Of a DNA stretch of 15,581 bases, positions 7,365-14,847 are shown piece after piece. Where the stretch lies: positions 1 to 15,581 of the forward strand of contig JAGLWR010000010.1 in the NCBI GenBank assembly GCA_023133315.1, read 5' to 3'. The number at the start of each line of letters is the position of its first letter. Within the stretch, counting starts at the first letter, position 1. This DNA comes from Methanomicrobia archaeon (GTDB lineage: Archaea > Methanobacteriota_B > Thermococci > Methanofastidiosales > B48-G16). The notes under the pieces were generated by a model that was given only the letters and a program-made list of their open reading frames with translations, did no database searches and had not been told where the DNA came from. The position numbers and the translations under genes were made by a program.

Positions 7365-10300
7365 ATCTTCGGTCTTCTTGGAAGTCCACCAGGTTTTGTA
7401 GGTTTAGGTTTCTCTTCTTCTTTGAAAGGCTTTTTTCTTCTCGGAATCTTTGGAGAGATCTTCTTTACCCTGAAAACATAGAAGAGAACTATCGCAACTA
7501 CTACCAGCGCAACTACTCCATACTTCCATCTACTGCTCGGAGGCTTCTCTTCTGACATCGTAGCAGATTCTTCCACAGTCTGATCTGCAACTATATCCTT
7601 TGTAAATGATTTGTCTATAAAGTCTGCCTTCGTAAGTCGTATCGAGTGCCCCCCTTCTTCTATTTCCTCTATGAGCAGTACTCCGTCTTCATCGGTCTTA
7701 CCCTTCATCTCGTTATCGACAAAGACGTTTACATCCAGGATAGGATTCCCTTCTTCATCTGTGACAATTATTTTCAAACTTCCCTTCTTTGGAGGTGTTA
7801 CAGCTCCAGAGGATAGAATAATATTCTTTGCAACCGTCTTTCCTCCGAAAACATCCACTTCTACCGTTTCCGTAGTGTATCCCTCAAGGCTTGCTTCTAT
7901 CGTATATTTACCGCCATCCAACTGGAATGACGCTTCTCCGTTCTCTGCAGTTTTCTCTTCCACTATATCATCATTGAGTTTAATCTTCACCATAGCATCG
8001 AGTTTATTCTCATTTTCGTCCTGTACAACTACATTGAGTATGCCTTTCTGTGCCTTTATTTCGAGTGTTTCTATGTTGTACCTCTCTTTAGGTTTCACGG
8101 AAAAGACGCTGGATCTGAACTTCTCGTAGCCTTCCATCTCTATTTCGATGTAATAGCTTCCTGGTGCTACACTATCTATTGTAAATCCTTTATTAGAGGA
8201 TGTTGCACTCGTAGCGAGAGTACCTTCCTGTGTATACAGGTTTACAGTAGCTCCAACAACAACTCTTCCCAGCTCATCGGATACCACTCCAAATATGGAT
8301 CCTGAAATACTTATCATTATCGGATTTGTCTTTGGCGAGTCGAGTGTGTAACTGAGAACTACCTTTACTTTTTGATCTTCATATCCAACAACACCTACTT
8401 CATACGTGTGTCCTATCTCTACTTCCATAACAAAGCTTCCATTGGTACTGGGGGCGACCGTTTGGTATGGAGATGTTTTTCCATCCTGGTATGCAACCAC
8501 CTGGTAAGGTACGGTGTTATCATCGAAGTGTATCGTTCCTATGATCAGATCATAGCCCTTCTTGTAGAGTCTTACAGTTTTTTCTGTATCCGCACCCAGT
8601 GTCATAGCTTCTGTGTATCCTCCACCTGTTCCGTCATCATAATTTTCTTTCTCGACTCTCACGTTATACGTTCCTGATGGTAAAGAGAATGTAGCTTTTC
8701 CCTGCGAGTCCGTGGTTTTTTCAAGTGCTTCTACCTTCACCTGCGCTCCGTTTAATGGAGAGTTCTCAATACCGTCTATGATTATGAAATTCAAGTTGTA
8801 GTAAGTTTTTATGACAGCGGTGAATGTTTGATCTCCGGTAACATTTATACTTTGTGTATAGGTTGAGAATCCAGATTTTTCCACCTCTAACGTATAGTTA
8901 CCGCTCTCAACATCGGTAAATACTACTTTACCCTGTGAATCTGTATTATTACTCATCGCAGTTCCTACTGTCGGGGTAAGAGTTACTTCGGCCCCTACTA
9001 CTGCGTTATTAGCTGCATCTTTTACAAGTATAGTGATATCATTCTTTTTTGTGGATGTGAGCGTTACAGGTATCGTTGTGTTTCCGGTTATATCATACAC
9101 GTCAGAGTAAGAAGTGTAATCTTCTTTTGTAACGGTAAGACTGTACGTTCCATTCGGTACATTCTCAAAGATAGCCTTTCCTTCCGAGTTACTTGTCATT
9201 GAATATGTGCCTAATTTTACAGTTGCACCTGCTATTGTATCTCCAGTGGTAGATTTCACGATTATGGTGACTGTATTCTGTCCAGGAACACTTATTATTA
9301 CTAATAGCGGATCTGAAAACTCACTTTCATTTCCCGCTTTGTCGGTTGCCTTGACCCTCCAGCGATAAGCAGCATTTTCCATACTCACTGACGGTATGAA
9401 ATATGTTACAAAAATATCTATTATTGTCGTTGCCTCTGAGAACGTGCTATCTGAAGCAAACGTATACTGAAATGTATATTTATCAATACCAGATCCTGAG
9501 TCTGTGGCACCCGGCCATTCGAATTTAGGGGTGTTGTCTTCAGAACTACTTCCGTTCGGAGGAGACCATCCCGTTGTAATGCTCGGCATAATAGGTGGGG
9601 TTTTATCAATTATAACTGACCAGATGTCAGACCATTCGCTTTCTATATCTTTGGAGTTTATACACTTTACCCTCCATTCGTACTCCGCTTCCTCCAGCGG
9701 TGAACCGACGGTATAACTTGTGTTTGTATTTCCTATGAGTATTCTCTGTTCAGAGCTCTCCCAGCTCTGAGTAGTCTTTTTGTACTGTAAAATATACGTA
9801 GAAGCGTCTGTCACGATTTGCCACTCGAATGTCGGCGTCGTGTCTTTTATCGCAGAGTTATCAGAAGGAGACAATAACTGCGGTGCCTCCGGCGCTACAG
9901 CGCCAATTGTAAATTTGAAGTAACTGGAGTACGGTCCCCCATTTGCAGAGGTTCTCCAGTAATATATGCCGTCTTCAAGATCATATGTCATTGTATAGGT
10001 GACATTCAGTCCACCAGTGTTAAACCCTGAACTTATTGTAAACGTGCTTGCAGGAGGGAATGAAGAAGATGTAGATATCTGGAGGCGGTACTCTGTCGCC
10101 CCCTGGATCTTTGTGAACTCAAATGTCGGTCGTGACTCCGTTATTTCGGCATTATCCGGCGGAGAAATGAGACTAGGAATATTTTTGTTGACTTCAAGCC
10201 TATAGTACTCTGAATATCCGGTAGAAATGTCTGTCTTTACTCTCCAATAGTACGTATCGTTAGCGAGGCTTTCACTGAGTTGTAATTCATATTCTGTACC

Positions 10301-11215
10301 AGAGATAGTTTTTTCAAGCGTTATAGTTCCAAAGCTTGAGCTTGTAGATATTTGCAGTGTATATGAACTTGCATAGGGTACTGAACTCCATTCAAAAAGA
10401 GGAGTGGCATCATTCGTTATTATATCATTTGCCGGTGATATGAGATTGGGAACAGGATATACGTTAAAGCTTCTTATGGTAGAAGAAAGGCTTATATTTC
10501 CTGCATTGTCTATAGCATAGACTCTCCAGTAATATGTATCCTCATTTAACTGTTCACCTGATGTTATCGTATAAGATGTGTTTGTAAGATTTGCCTTTGT
10601 TATTGTACCAGTTCCTATGAAACTGTCGTTTGGAGAAACCTGAAGGGTATAACTTTTAATTCCAGAACCCGAATCAGAAGCAGCGTTCCATTCCAGTGTC
10701 GGCCTGACGTTATTTATCGTTGCTCCATTCTCAGGTGTTTTTAACGTGGGGGCAGAAGGTTTTTGGGTATCGTAGATTATAGAAAATTGTTTTGGATCTG
10801 TAAAATTGGCGGTATCTTTTGTGACTATTCTCATTATAGTTATCTGTCCCGAGGAGGTAAGATTCAGAACTTTAGCACTCACTGTAATTGTGAGAGTCTC
10901 TCCAACTTCTATCCTATATCCTGTAGTATTTGGAGTTCCTGTTGCGGATAAATGATCTCCAGCTACGGTAAAATTCCAGTTGGAGGCAGTAACACCTGAG
11001 TAATAAAACTGTCTATTACCGTCTCCCGTGGTATTTTCAAATTTTATCTCTTTGATAGGATCCCCTGACGTATTATAAACTACTACAGAGTAATCTACAT
11101 AGCCTGTTGTGTTTATGGCTTCGGGATTTATTGTTACGGTACTTAAATGACTTGCGTTGAGGAATGTTAAGGATACCAGAATCATTAAAATCAGGAAAAA
11201 CGTTTTCTTATTCAT
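7361..11215 (-). CDS. Large membrane-anchored surface protein with FN3-like and carboxypeptidase-regulatory-like repeats
   Basis: About 1284 residues. A signal peptide (KKTFFLILMILVSLTF) is followed by an N-terminal domain (to about 150) rich in N-x-S/T sites. Five FN3-like domains follow (about 155-640), each with PT(F/L)EW-like and YYWRV-like strands. Then come seven carboxypeptidase-regulatory-like (Ig-fold) domains (about 645-1220) with the pattern G-ATV, then S-GKA-F, then G-Y-L-V. A transmembrane helix (about 1232-1248, YGVVALVVVAIVLFYVF) leads to a basic, proline-rich cytosolic tail. The ectodomain has only one cysteine. It is probably a surface layer, adhesion or cell-shape protein; no catalytic motif is seen. 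I chose the ATG at 11215, nine bases after GGAGG (11225-11229). The ATG at 11224 abuts that site and is unlikely to be used. Confidence 0.85.
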   Translation of the reverse strand: MNKKTFFLILMILVSLTFLNASHLSTVTINPEAINTTGYVDYSVVVYNTSGDPIKEIKFENTTGDGNRQFYYSGVTASNWNFTVAGDHLSATGTPNTTGYRIEVGETLTITVSAKVLNLTSSGQITIMRIVTKDTANFTDPKQFSIIYDTQKPSAPTLKTPENGATINNVRPTLEWNAASDSGSGIKSYTLQVSPNDSFIGTGTITKANLTNTSYTITSGEQLNEDTYYWRVYAIDNAGNISLSSTIRSFNVYPVPNLISPANDIITNDATPLFEWSSVPYASSYTLQISTSSSFGTITLEKTISGTEYELQLSESLANDTYYWRVKTDISTGYSEYYRLEVNKNIPSLISPPDNAEITESRPTFEFTKIQGATEYRLQISTSSSFPPASTFTISSGFNTGGLNVTYTMTYDLEDGIYYWRTSANGGPYSSYFKFTIGAVAPEAPQLLSPSDNSAIKDTTPTFEWQIVTDASTYILQYKKTTQSWESSEQRILIGNTNTSYTVGSPLEEAEYEWRVKCINSKDIESEWSDIWSVIIDKTPPIMPSITTGWSPPNGSSSEDNTPKFEWPGATDSGSGIDKYTFQYTFASDSTFSEATTIIDIFVTYFIPSVSMENAAYRWRVKATDKAGNESEFSDPLLVIISVPGQNTVTIIVKSTTGDTIAGATVKLGTYSMTSNSEGKAIFENVPNGTYSLTVTKEDYTSYSDVYDITGNTTIPVTLTSTKKNDITILVKDAANNAVVGAEVTLTPTVGTAMSNNTDSQGKVVFTDVESGNYTLEVEKSGFSTYTQSINVTGDQTFTAVIKTYYNLNFIIIDGIENSPLNGAQVKVEALEKTTDSQGKATFSLPSGTYNVRVEKENYDDGTGGGYTEAMTLGADTEKTVRLYKKGYDLIIGTIHFDDNTVPYQVVAYQDGKTSPYQTVAPSTNGSFVMEVEIGHTYEVGVVGYEDQKVKVVLSYTLDSPKTNPIMISISGSIFGVVSDELGRVVVGATVNLYTQEGTLATSATSSNKGFTIDSVAPGSYYIEIEMEGYEKFRSSVFSVKPKERYNIETLEIKAQKGILNVVVQDENENKLDAMVKIKLNDDIVEEKTAENGEASFQLDGGKYTIEASLEGYTTETVEVDVFGGKTVAKNIILSSGAVTPPKKGSLKIIVTDEEGNPILDVNVFVDNEMKGKTDEDGVLLIEEIEEGGHSIRLTKADFIDKSFTKDIVADQTVEESATMSEEKPPSSRWKYGVVALVVVAIVLFYVFRVKKISPKIPRRKKPFKEEEKPKPTKPGGLPRRPKI

Positions 11216-11220
11216 ATTTA

Positions 11221-11349
11221 TCATCCTCCAAGCTCCTCAATGACTTTCTCAAGGAATTCCTGCCAATTCTTGGCATGAATTTTACCTTTAAGTTCCACTG
11301 CCTTAAAATATAATTCATCCGGGATGTTTTTGAATGTTATGTTTTTCAT
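11221..11349 (-). CDS. Small ribbon-helix-helix-like protein (42 residues)
   Basis: A 42-residue protein: a strand (NITFKNIPDELYF) followed by two helices (VELKGKIHA and NWQEFLEKVIEELGG). This is the layout of Arc/MetJ-type ribbon-helix-helix DNA-binding proteins and short antitoxins. The ATG at 11349 is chosen because GGTGG lies six bases upstream. An ATG at 11427 would give 68 residues but has no ribosome site, and its extra part has no family look. Its stop overlaps the first ATG of the surface-protein frame, and its final Gly codons supply that gene's ribosome site. No toxin partner is adjacent, so a role as repressor of the surface-protein operon is more likely, though unproven. Confidence 0.6.
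   Translation of the reverse strand: MKNITFKNIPDELYFKAVELKGKIHAKNWQEFLEKVIEELGG
11225..11229 (-). promoter_or_regulatory. Shine-Dalgarno site of the surface protein, inside the upstream gene
   Basis: GGAGG, formed by the last Gly-Gly codons of the small ribbon-helix-helix-like protein, lies nine bases before the ATG at 11215. It decides that start over the ATG at 11224 and couples translation of the two genes. Confidence 0.65.
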
Positions 11350-11365
11350 ATCTTTCCACCTTTGC

Positions 11366-11407
11366 TTTAAATACTGTATATGATAATAATAATGTTTATC
11401 CTTTAAA
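11366..11407 (-). promoter_or_regulatory. Candidate TATA boxes upstream of the small RHH-like gene
   Basis: Two TTTAAA elements (11402-11407 and 11366-11371) lie in the 84-bp gap after the Lrp-like gene. The farther one would give a leader of about 25-30 nt containing the GGTGG ribosome site, so I favour it. Either would let the RHH and surface-protein genes be transcribed apart from the Lrp-like regulator. Confidence 0.45.
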
Positions 11408-11433
11408 TAGTTTTCGGTCGGCAACATTGGTTA

Positions 11434-11904
11434 TCAGTGTTTACGAGATTTGTATTCAAAACTCTGTATCACAATGTGCGCAGATGTCTCTTCAATTCCC
11501 CGTATCGAGTTTATTTCATTGAGCGTTCTGTCAAGTCGGGATTCATTTACGCTTACTATGGCATCTATCTCTCCTGTCACCCTGAATATCTTTGCAGACT
11601 CAATTTCTTTTAATTTTTCAAAAGCCTCTTTCCTTAAATTGGGTTTTATTTTAATAAACACATAAGATTTGCCGTCTTCTTTTTCCAGAAACTTTACTGC
11701 CTTATCTGTCAGATCGATAAACTTTCTACCAGTTCTAATAAATTCAAGCCTCTTTAATTCTCTTAAATGATTATTTAAAGCCTGTCTTGTAATTCCCAAC
11801 TCTTTAGAGATCATTTCTTGCGATTTTTCCACCGTACAAACATCTATCTTTTCACTTTCATCATAAAGCTTTTTTAAGATCTCGTACTCTCTTTTAGTTA
11901 ACAT
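11434..11904 (-). CDS. Lrp/AsnC-type transcriptional regulator
   Basis: 156 residues. The N-terminal winged helix-turn-helix (about 5-72) has recognition helix ISKELGITRQALNNHLREL and wing RTGRKFIDLTD. A C-terminal RAM/AsnC domain follows (about 79-148): YVFIKIKPNLRKEAFEKLKE, KIFRVTGEIDAIVSV, IRGIEETSAHIVI. Lrp-type regulators form dimers or octamers and sense small molecules, often amino acids, at the RAM interface. The start is supported by AGGTGAT shortly upstream. Tandem palindromic repeats at 11922-11957 suggest that it controls itself. The RHH-like and surface-protein genes follow on the same strand, so it may also regulate them. The ligand is unknown. Confidence 0.87.
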   Translation of the reverse strand: MLTKREYEILKKLYDESEKIDVCTVEKSQEMISKELGITRQALNNHLRELKRLEFIRTGRKFIDLTDKAVKFLEKEDGKSYVFIKIKPNLRKEAFEKLKEIESAKIFRVTGEIDAIVSVNESRLDRTLNEINSIRGIEETSAHIVIQSFEYKSRKH

Positions 11905-11921
11905 AGTATCACCTTTCCCTT

Positions 11922-11957
11922 TACATTATAAAAGTATACATACACTTTAAAAGTATA
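11922..11957 (-). promoter_or_regulatory. Tandem operator-like repeats upstream of the Lrp-like gene
   Basis: Two 17-bp copies, TACATTATAAAAGTATA (11922-11938) and TACACTTTAAAAGTATA (11941-11957), match at 15 of 17 positions and lie 19 bp apart. Each is close to a palindrome (TAYACTTTWAAAGTRTA pattern), the shape expected for a dimeric regulator. They lie 18-53 nt upstream of the Lrp-like ATG. A TATA-like TTTAAAAAG on the minus strand is at about 11967-11975, so bound protein would cover the transcription start. Confidence 0.6.
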
Positions 11958-12074
11958 ACATGTACTCTTTTTAAATGTTTCGAGATACAGGTCTATTAAT
12001 TAGTTATTAGTATAACATTGAGATTAAGATAAGTACCGAAGGTAATTTGGCAAGACGGAGTTGAGCAACAGTAA

Positions 12075-12485
12075 CTATATTTTATCAACAACACTTAAAA
12101 AGAATTCTTTATCTTTTCTATGCGTAAGTAAATCAGCAACTTTGTCTTTTTCGACCCATTTAGCTTCTGGGGTTTTTGGATCGATAGGTTTTAGAACTTC
12201 TTGATTTGTTTTAAATAAAAACATGAAAATTGTTTTTAATTCTGATTTATCGTCTCCACCATTCAACCTAATTTTATATCTTTGATAACTGTCAAGTTCT
12301 TTAATTAATTCTAAATGAGTTATTCCAGATTCTTCATAAATTTCTCTTTTGGTGGCATCCAGTTTATCTTCACCATAATCAATATGACCCTTGGGTAAAG
12401 ACCAAGAATTTCCGTTCTGGTTTACAACAAGAACTTGGTTATCTTCATTGATTACAACACCCCCCGCGCTCTTAGTTTGTTTCAT
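12075..12485 (-). CDS. Nudix hydrolase
   Basis: A 136-residue single-domain Nudix protein with a perfect Nudix box from G43, made of GHIDYGEDKLDAT then KREIYEESGI (G-x5-E-x7-REUxEExGU). It cleaves a nucleoside diphosphate linked to another group with a divalent metal. The lead-in SAGGVVI and WSLPKGHIDYGE resemble diadenosine-tetraphosphatase-like members, but substrate cannot be set from the motif. The ATG at 12485 lies about 25 nt from TTTAAA (12508-12513), fitting a leaderless mRNA. The gene diverges from argF; its 3' side faces the Lrp-like promoter region, in which I see no other gene. Confidence 0.92.
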   Translation of the reverse strand: MKQTKSAGGVVINEDNQVLVVNQNGNSWSLPKGHIDYGEDKLDATKREIYEESGITHLELIKELDSYQRYKIRLNGGDDKSELKTIFMFLFKTNQEVLKPIDPKTPEAKWVEKDKVADLLTHRKDKEFFLSVVDKI

Positions 12486-12507
12486 GTTTTCAAGAAAAAG
12501 GGTTCAC

Positions 12508-12548
12508 TTTAAATAATTTTTGTTACTGAGAACCAAAGTTTTTTTAAG
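12508..12548. promoter_or_regulatory. Divergent promoters of the Nudix gene and argF
   Basis: On the minus strand, TTTAAA (12508-12513) is centred about 25 nt before the Nudix ATG. On the plus strand, TTTTTTTAAG (12539-12548) is about 23-25 nt before the argF ATG at 12569. The two core promoters are separate, and both predict leaderless mRNAs. Confidence 0.55.
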
Positions 12549-12568
12549 ACCCGCGATGATGTGATCTC

Positions 12569-13486
12569 ATGATAGATATGAAAGGAAAAAACCTGGTGAG
12601 TGTTCACGATCTGAGCAGAGAGGAAGTAGATCAGATTTTTAAGACTGCCGAGTATCTTAAGATGAAAAAAAAGACAGGAGAAAAATGTGAGATATTAAAA
12701 GACAAAACTTTGGCAATGATCTTTGAAAAACCGTCTCTGCGGACGAGAGTAACATTTGAAACGGGAATGACGCAGTTAGGAGGTCATGCTATTTATTTAG
12801 CCCCAACGGATATTAAGATGGGTAAAAGAGAGCCTGTCTATGACGTGGCAAGAAACCTCTCAAGATGGATCGACGGGATAATGATCAGAACATTTTCCAA
12901 TGATATAGTTATTGGGTTAGCTAAAGAATCTAAAGTCCCCGTAATAAACGGCCTTTCCGATTTACTCCATCCATGTCAGAGCTTAACAGATCTTTTTACT
13001 GTTTACGAGAAAAAAAGAGTATTGAAAGGATTAAAACTGGCGTATATCGGTGATGGAAACAATGTATGCCACTCTCTCATGTTCACGTCGGCGAAATTAG
13101 ATGTGGCCATGAACATAGCATGTCCGGATGGGTACGAACCGAATAAAGAGATAGAAAAACTTGCAAAAGAAGATGGGCTGGAATTGACGATAACAGACGA
13201 TCCCGAGAAAGCTGTGCAGGATGTTGATGTTATCTATACCGATGTCTGGGCCAGCATGGGGCAGGAAGCTGAAAGAGAGAAGCGATTAAAAATATTCGGG
13301 AAGTACCAGATTAATATGGATATCGTGAGGAAAGCAAAACCAGATGTTATCGTCATGCACTGCCTGCCAGCTCATTACGGGGAAGAGATAACAAAAGAGG
13401 TAATAGAATCTAGACACAGTGTTGTGTACGACGAAGCTGAGAATAGATTGCACGTTCAAAAAGCTATAATGGCTTTAACGATGTAG
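12569..13486 (+). CDS. argF: Ornithine carbamoyltransferase
   Basis: Makes citrulline from ornithine and carbamoyl phosphate in arginine synthesis. The 305 residues hold the carbamoyl-phosphate loop EKPSLRTRVTFE (SLRTR at 56-60, in place of the STRT of many enzymes), HPCQ at 134-137, the ornithine loop DVWASMGQE (225-233), which separates this family from aspartate carbamoyltransferase, and HCLPAHYG from 264. Length is typical. The ATG at 12569 fits the TATA box; an in-frame ATG at 12578 (MKGKNLVSVHDL) is also possible. A ModE-like gene begins six bases after the stop. The neighbours are not arginine genes. Confidence 0.96.
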   Translation: MIDMKGKNLVSVHDLSREEVDQIFKTAEYLKMKKKTGEKCEILKDKTLAMIFEKPSLRTRVTFETGMTQLGGHAIYLAPTDIKMGKREPVYDVARNLSRWIDGIMIRTFSNDIVIGLAKESKVPVINGLSDLLHPCQSLTDLFTVYEKKRVLKGLKLAYIGDGNNVCHSLMFTSAKLDVAMNIACPDGYEPNKEIEKLAKEDGLELTITDDPEKAVQDVDVIYTDVWASMGQEAEREKRLKIFGKYQINMDIVRKAKPDVIVMHCLPAHYGEEITKEVIESRHSVVYDEAENRLHVQKAIMALTM

Positions 13487-13492
13487 GTTTTT

Positions 13493-13828
13493 ATGTATTT
13501 AAGATTTAGCTGTCGTTTCTGGATCGAAAATGAAAACGGGAAGTACGTTCTCGGAGAAGGGAGCTTTCTGCTTTTAAAAGAAATTGAGAACACCGGTTCG
13601 TTAAGTAAAGCTGCTGGGAATCTGGGAATGAGTTACTCGTATGCATGGAGAAAGATAAAAAAAATTGAAAACGTAGTGAAAAATAGGATTGTGAAGAGTC
13701 ACAGAGGCGGTAGAGAAAAAGGACAGACTCTCCTGACAGATTATGGAAAGGATCTTCTATCTCTCTATAAAAAATTGGATGAAAAGATAAAAGATTTAAA
13801 GCTTGATGAACAGATTATTAATAGATGA
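13493..13828 (+). CDS. ModE-type winged helix DNA-binding protein without ligand domain
   Basis: 111 residues matching the N-terminal DNA-binding half of ModE: an ordered core of GEGSFLLLKEIENTGSLSKA, then AGNLGMSYSYAWRKIKKIE, then GGREKGQTLLTDYGKDLL. ModE proper adds two molybdate-binding (MOP) domains; none are present, and the protein ends in a charged helix (KKLDEKIKDLKLDEQ) that could serve for dimerisation. Such stand-alone forms are common in archaea, and their signals are mostly unknown. The start is six bases after argF, and the stop overlaps the next ATG (ATGA, 13825-13828), so it is probably co-transcribed with both. No molybdate transport genes are in view. Confidence 0.82.
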   Translation: MYLRFSCRFWIENENGKYVLGEGSFLLLKEIENTGSLSKAAGNLGMSYSYAWRKIKKIENVVKNRIVKSHRGGREKGQTLLTDYGKDLLSLYKKLDEKIKDLKLDEQIINR

Positions 13829-14241
13829 AAGAAATTCTTGATGCGTTAGGTGCCACAATACTGCGGGATGAATCTCATAAAGAGTATTCTCTGATCGAGT
13901 TTTCTCTTGATGACATGTATTACAGTAGAATTACAATGCTCATATATCCAAATAAGATCGTATTGGAAAGTCCCGTAGTCTATATAGAAAATCCAAACGC
14001 TTCTAAAGAACTATTTAACAAATATAAAAGTAATTTCGAGGAAGTAAAAACAGGAAAAGAGTATAAATACAAAAAAACACTTTCAAAAGACACACATCAG
14101 TTGAGAGGCTATATTAAAAAACTCGTTAAAATTTCCTCCATAGTGGGGTTAAATTACGAACTGAGATACTATAATAAATACAGAGCAGAGGAAGCTGCAA
14201 GATTGTTGGAAAAATACGGATATCCCATAGAGTTTGATTAA
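13825..14241 (+). CDS. Uncharacterised 138-residue protein
   Basis: I do not recognise this protein. It is soluble, with no signal peptide, membrane helix or cysteines. The N-terminal half looks strand-rich (EYSLIEFSLDDMYYSR, then ITMLIYPNKIVLESPVVYI). The C-terminal half is helical and basic, with many lysines and tyrosines (KDTHQLRGYIKKLVKISS, then YRAEEAARLLEKYGYP). Its ATG overlaps the ModE-like gene's stop by four bases, indicating translational coupling, so it may be a partner or effector of that regulator. It converges on ubiX with a four-base stop overlap. Its coding character (continuous frame, coupled start, codon use like its neighbours) supports a real gene. Confidence 0.72.
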   Translation: MKEILDALGATILRDESHKEYSLIEFSLDDMYYSRITMLIYPNKIVLESPVVYIENPNASKELFNKYKSNFEEVKTGKEYKYKKTLSKDTHQLRGYIKKLVKISSIVGLNYELRYYNKYRAEEAARLLEKYGYPIEFD

Positions 14242-14783
14242 TATCTGTTATAGATCTTATTCTCTATTTCCAGATGGTCGAGAATCTTCCCGACTACAAA
14301 ATCGACCATATCCTCTATCCTTCTTGGCGCTGTGTAAAAAGGAGGGGCTGCAGGAAGGATCAGTACGTCTTCCCTCGATAGTTTTAACATATTTTCCAAA
14401 GCAATGGTGTTTAGTGGAGTTTCTCTTATTGCAAGTATCATTTTCCTTTTTTCTTTTAAAGATACGCTTCCTACTCTCGTAATTAAGTTATCACTAACTC
14501 CTGAGGCTATTTTTGACATTGTAGATATACTACACGGAGAAATAACAAATGCATCAAAGAAATTACTTCCAGAAGCTATTTTACTCTCCATCTGGGTATT
14601 GAGATAGAATTCACCAGCTAAGTTTCTTAAGTAGTCTAAATTATAATTTGTTTCTGTTTTTAATATATTTTCTGCTGTTTTTGAGATTATAAGAATAGTT
14701 TCTACTTTTTTTGATAAAATTTCTACAAGTTTCACACCATATATGGCACCTGAAGCTCCTGTCATTCCAATTACGATCTTCAT
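14238..14783 (-). CDS. ubiX: Flavin prenyltransferase UbiX
   Basis: UbiX joins a dimethylallyl group to FMN to make prenyl-FMN, the cofactor of UbiD-type decarboxylases. Signature parts, numbered from the first ATG of the frame, are GMTGASGAIYG (8-18), ISPCSISTMSKIASG (83-97), SDNLITR (99-105), RETPLNTIALENM (122-134) and LPAAPPFYTAP (145-155). Length (181 residues) is typical. I chose the ATG at 14783 because a TATA-like element (minus strand TTATTTATT, about 14805-14814) lies 25-27 nt upstream; the ATG at 14789 adds two residues. No ubiD gene is in the window. It diverges from ridA. Confidence 0.95.
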   Translation of the reverse strand: MKIVIGMTGASGAIYGVKLVEILSKKVETILIISKTAENILKTETNYNLDYLRNLAGEFYLNTQMESKIASGSNFFDAFVISPCSISTMSKIASGVSDNLITRVGSVSLKEKRKMILAIRETPLNTIALENMLKLSREDVLILPAAPPFYTAPRRIEDMVDFVVGKILDHLEIENKIYNRY

Positions 14784-14804
14784 GATCATTACAAGGCAGA
14801 GGAG

Positions 14805-14841
14805 AATAAATAATTATCTTTAAAAACTTTCTATTGGAGGG
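14805..14841. promoter_or_regulatory. Divergent promoters of ubiX and ridA
   Basis: The AT-rich AATAAATAATTA (14805-14816) serves as the ubiX TATA box on the minus strand. CTTTAAAAAC (about 14819-14827) is the ridA TATA box on the plus strand. ridA also has GGAGGGGAT (from 14837) as a strong ribosome site before its ATG at 14848, unusual for a first gene in this window. Confidence 0.5.
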
Positions 14842-14847
14842 GATAGT

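Noticed and set aside
7611..10951. Several open frames of 60-170 codons on the plus strand opposite the surface-protein gene.
   Set aside because: They are Ser/Thr- and Phe-rich mirror frames of a repetitive gene, with no ribosome sites, family motifs or operon logic.
11350..11427. A 68-residue version of the small RHH-like protein starting at the ATG at 11427.
   Set aside because: That start lacks a ribosome site, the extra 26 residues do not fit the fold, and a TATA-like TTTAAA lies within it. The ATG at 11349 has a well-spaced GGTGG.
11905..12074. Possible small RNA or tRNA in the 170-bp gap between the Lrp-like and Nudix genes.
   Set aside because: No tRNA arm pattern, box C/D pair or strong hairpin could be seen; the left third is explained by the operator repeats and promoter.
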